Made by a program: the position numbers and the translations under genes. A stretch of DNA of 47,469 nt from Vermamoeba vermiformis (taxonomy: Eukaryota; Tubulinea; Echinamoebida), in NCBI GenBank assembly GCA_045837725.1, contig JBEWZL010000018.1, positions 1 through 47,469 on the forward strand. Reading direction: 5' to 3'. This document shows, one piece after another, positions 46,201 through 47,469 of the stretch (position 1 is its first letter; every line of letters starts with the position of its first letter). The notes below the pieces were generated by a model, which saw only the letters and a list, made by a program, of their open reading frames with translations, did no database searches and was not told where the DNA came from.

Positions 46201-46919
46201 ACAAGGGCGTGCGAAAAAGTAAAGTGTAAAGTGTGCAGTTTAAACGTGGGATATTTTTCCACACGTTAAAAGTTCGTCCCCAAAAGTCGTTGCACCAAGC
46301 CCGGGAGTAAAGGTACGGAACCATCATTTTACGAGCAGCAACTAAATTAAGACAGCATACTCCGGGGAAACCATTGTGTAACCAGGAATACACTTATGCC
46401 AAAGGGTTCGTGGACGAAGCAGCTCGTCAATTGCACACGTACGACTGGCCACATAAGACAAAAAAATGGACAGTTGCAATGTTCCACACGCTGCTTACAA
46501 TTTGTGCTTGGAACGCATTTGTCTACAGAAAATCGTTGCCGGTTAAAGACGAGAATAAGAAGTTGAAAGATTTTCGAAACTTCCTCTCCACGGTAGCCAA
46601 CCAGTTTGCAAAAGTCCAACTTCGTGACAGTAAGCACCCATCAAGGCTAATGCGCTTTCGAGACCAAGACCAGAGCATTGTTATCAAGAAGTACAATCCA
46701 TCAGTTGAAGTATCGCAGTTACACATTGCCGTCCCGCACAAGTCAATCCAACGATCAGGAGGACAGCTACGTTGGTGCCAATTTTGTCCAAAACGTAAAC
46801 GCAACAGATGTTCGAAGTCGTGCCTAGCATGCTCACTTGCTTTTGGTAAACCTGTTCCGGCTTGCCAGGGTTGCATGACAAAACACCAAAATCGTCTCAA
46901 ATGCTCTTCTTTGTTTTAA
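37208..46919 (+). CDS. USP deubiquitinase fused to piggyBac transposase
   Basis: Fourteen exons (37208-37229, 37299-37467, 37513-37558, 37604-38065, 38123-38377, 38430-38606, 38651-38915, 38951-39223, 39275-39837, 39880-39992, 40041-40144, 40189-40383, 40428-40462 continuing at 46289-46312, 46356-46919) add up to 1089 codons once the inner element and one target copy are left out. Residues about 80-395 are a USP domain: Cys box KTTCYLNVLLILFW, RDAHEVL, ILFVVLQRF, His box LHSGTAGSGHYKI, Asp box WVLYNDEQAATV. An acidic linker follows. Then a piggyBac DDE core: FDETIMPF, TTDSKWGS, and a C-terminal Cys/His cluster (CQFCPKRKRNRCSKSC). USPs remove ubiquitin; piggyBac transposases cut and paste at TTAA. 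The gene is now disrupted by the insertion only. Confidence 0.85.
40554..43385 (-). CDS. Unrecognised nuclear-looking protein of the nested transposon
   Basis: Minus-strand exons from 43385 (43385-43247, 43123-43022, 42968-42867, 42813-42712, 42658-42557, 42505-42404, 42381-42244, 42161-41826, 41779-41746) and further small exons to the stop at 40554. The N-terminus is basic with nuclear-signal-like runs (MSTYNTRSKGR, KHSKKRSRDSD, QAKKAKK). Five repeats of 34 residues follow, then an acidic run, then a conserved-looking 112-residue block (PKKQIWYGVVTVPPKKKL), Lys-rich repeats (SAKSKDK) and a 100-residue C-terminal block (LPAASKKRAILISASVP). No domain is recognised. The exons after 41746 are less certain. 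It may be the DNA-binding or accessory protein of the element. Confidence 0.6.
42404..43123 (-). repeat. Tandem array of exon-plus-intron units, 155-bp period
   Basis: Five 102-nt exons each encode a version of D-R-S-T-N-x-x-N-N-D-G-x-T-I-x-N-T-T-E-G...P-G-T-S-x-S-E-x-S-P-G. Three units (starting 42658, 42813 and 42968 on the minus strand) are spaced by exactly 155 bases, and the intron between them, which starts GTAAGCTTTCACGCGATC, is nearly identical. At the far end an intron of only 22 bases (42382-42403) is left, an internally deleted version of the same intron. Confidence 0.88.
43452..46222 (+). CDS. MULE-like DDE transposase of the nested transposon
   Basis: Exons 43452-43659, 43722-43868, 43952-44166, 44217-44531, 44582-44824, 44876-45047, 45097-45222, 45270-45453, 45509-45769, 45823-46222. 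The N-terminus has Cys/His pairs (ECDCKDYTCY, CQLFNYKK...HQMAQMHH), and a second cluster (CNKHQ, RHRCYD, HRYYCHSHD), likely DNA-binding zinc modules. The catalytic part has IVLRIDHTYKIA (first Asp), THIFTDDS (second Asp), CQDVWHVIHRID and TNANEAWHKYL (possible Glu), an arrangement like that of MULE-type DDE enzymes. An in-frame TGA at 44526-44528, just before a splice donor, would end the product early, so this copy is probably inactive unless that codon is spliced out. Superfamily not fixed. Confidence 0.75.
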
Positions 46920-47469
46920 ATTAATAAAGTAACATTAACTCGTGCCAGTGTCTGGGCACCTGGCTCTAACGTCAAGCAACAGTTGTTTCGGCAATTTGCT
47001 TAATTCCTCTGGGCATTAGGACCTACGATGCGGGCAATAAAAAATCGCTGAAGTTTTTAAATGAAAGTGATATTCGAGCAACTAGCATTGGCCTCTTAGA
47101 TGACAAGGAGGTAACTCCAAGTGCTCAGGAGTTACTCAACCAGCAGGTGACTGCTGGTGTGGTGTGCCACTGACGGTGCAAAAATGTACTGTCAGATCCA
47201 CTATGTGGAGGACTGGGATACTCGCGCACACCTCCCCTGCGATCTAGTAACTTTACACAATATAATATTAACAAAATTAACTGGGAAGTGGGGCTTGGGA
47301 AAAAGTAAAAAATCGTTGCTTACGAGATCTAGATCTCACTGTGTGCCTAGTCAACAAGTCAATTGTCTGCTTGAATGCGATAGTCATTAGTGTCAGAATA
47401 TATTGATTACATCTTTATGAAACGTTGCCTAATAAAATTTAGAACTTTTATCTATCCGCCGTTTAAGGG
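46920..47469. other. Non-coding right part of the piggyBac-type element
   Basis: After the transposase stop there is no further exon chain. An AATAAA-like AATTAATAAAG follows within ten bases of the stop. The window ends in CCGTTTAAGGG, which may be the right end of the element. Confidence 0.45.

Larger units (their letters stand above)
40463..46280. mobile_element. Nested DNA transposon with 37-bp inverted ends
   Basis: Both ends start GGGACGAACTTTTAAC and go on, after four variable bases, to GGAAAAATATCCCACGT: 37 bp with three mismatches. The 8-bp target duplication CAAAAGTC flanks it (40455-40462 and 46281-46288). It lies within an exon of the piggyBac transposase. Length 5818 bp. It carries two divergent genes whose starts are about 65 bases apart at 43385 and 43452. 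The 8-bp duplication fits hAT, MULE or KDZ elements; the transposase pattern is closest to MULE-like DDE enzymes, but I could not assign the superfamily. The ends and duplication are nearly perfect, so insertion is recent. Confidence 0.92.
33929..47469 (+). mobile_element. Large piggyBac-type DNA transposon with a deubiquitinase
   Basis: A plus-strand transposase of piggyBac type ends at 46919, preceded in the same orientation by two long genes. The last bases of the window are TTTAAGGG, and their reverse complement CCCTTAAA occurs at 33929, so these could be the two ends (piggyBac ends start with CCC and end with GGG). However, no TTAA target duplication precedes 33929, and the right flank lies outside the window, so the left boundary is uncertain; the element certainly includes 34626-46919. 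The host-like GATC excess of the preceding 34 kb is absent here. The transposase exon is interrupted by a second element at 40463-46280. Without that insertion the element would be about 7.7 kb. Confidence 0.6.

Noticed and set aside
1-47469. CRISPR array, bacterial operon or riboswitch
   Set aside because: Spliced genes with TATA promoters throughout; no evenly spaced direct repeats with unique spacers.
33929-47469. LTR element, Polinton or other capsid-bearing element as an explanation of the 13-kb region
   Set aside because: I see no reverse transcriptase, integrase, polymerase B, packaging ATPase or capsid-like frame, and no long terminal repeats; the enzymes present are DDE transposases of cut-and-paste elements.

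Overview
The window is nuclear DNA of a eukaryote with a compact genome. Nearly every gene is cut by short GT-AG introns of about 35-180 nt that end in TAG or CAG, genes lie a few hundred bases apart on both strands, and TATA boxes and AATAAA signals are recognisable. The mix of genes (F-box/ankyrin and F-box/LRR proteins, an I-PpoI-like His-Cys protein, fascicl​in and M15-like secreted proteins, a P450, a full ABCA transporter) fits a free-living protist. An amoebozoan is my best guess, but the sequence does not prove it. Exon structures were worked out by eye; wherever I give a complete exon list, the exon lengths add up to whole codons.

Layout. About 1.0-11.2 kb holds four copies of an unrecognised two-exon gene of about 150 residues (one on +, three on -), a decayed fifth copy, and a shared three-part promoter. 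In between lie an LRR pseudogene, a His-Cys-box protein, an LRR membrane protein, a tRNA-like locus and a 12-exon Deg/HtrA protease. About 11.2-19 kb holds a diverged tandem duplication, F-box and membrane-protein fragments, an F-box/ankyrin protein, a four-TM protein, an F-box protein fused to an EF1A-like domain with damaged nucleotide motifs, and a secreted M15-like protein. About 19.8-31 kb holds a P450, a BTB/T1-domain protein and a 17-exon ABCA transporter. About 31-33.9 kb holds a two-domain fasciclin protein and a broken beta-propeller-like surface protein.

About 34-47.5 kb is one large DNA transposon of piggyBac type. It carries two genes on the same strand: an unrecognised 689-residue protein, and a 1088-residue protein that joins a complete USP-type deubiquitinase domain (Cys, His and Asp boxes present) to a piggyBac transposase. 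A second, unrelated DNA transposon of 5.8 kb (37-bp inverted ends, 8-bp target duplication) has landed inside the transposase exon. The inner element has two divergent genes, a tandem array of 102-nt exons each followed by the same intron, and a short GTAAACT-type motif in almost every intron.

The strongest candidates for something undescribed are the USP-piggyBac fusion, the F-box/EF1A-like pseudo-GTPase, the four-gene family with its rigid promoter module, and tRNA-like halves in permuted order.
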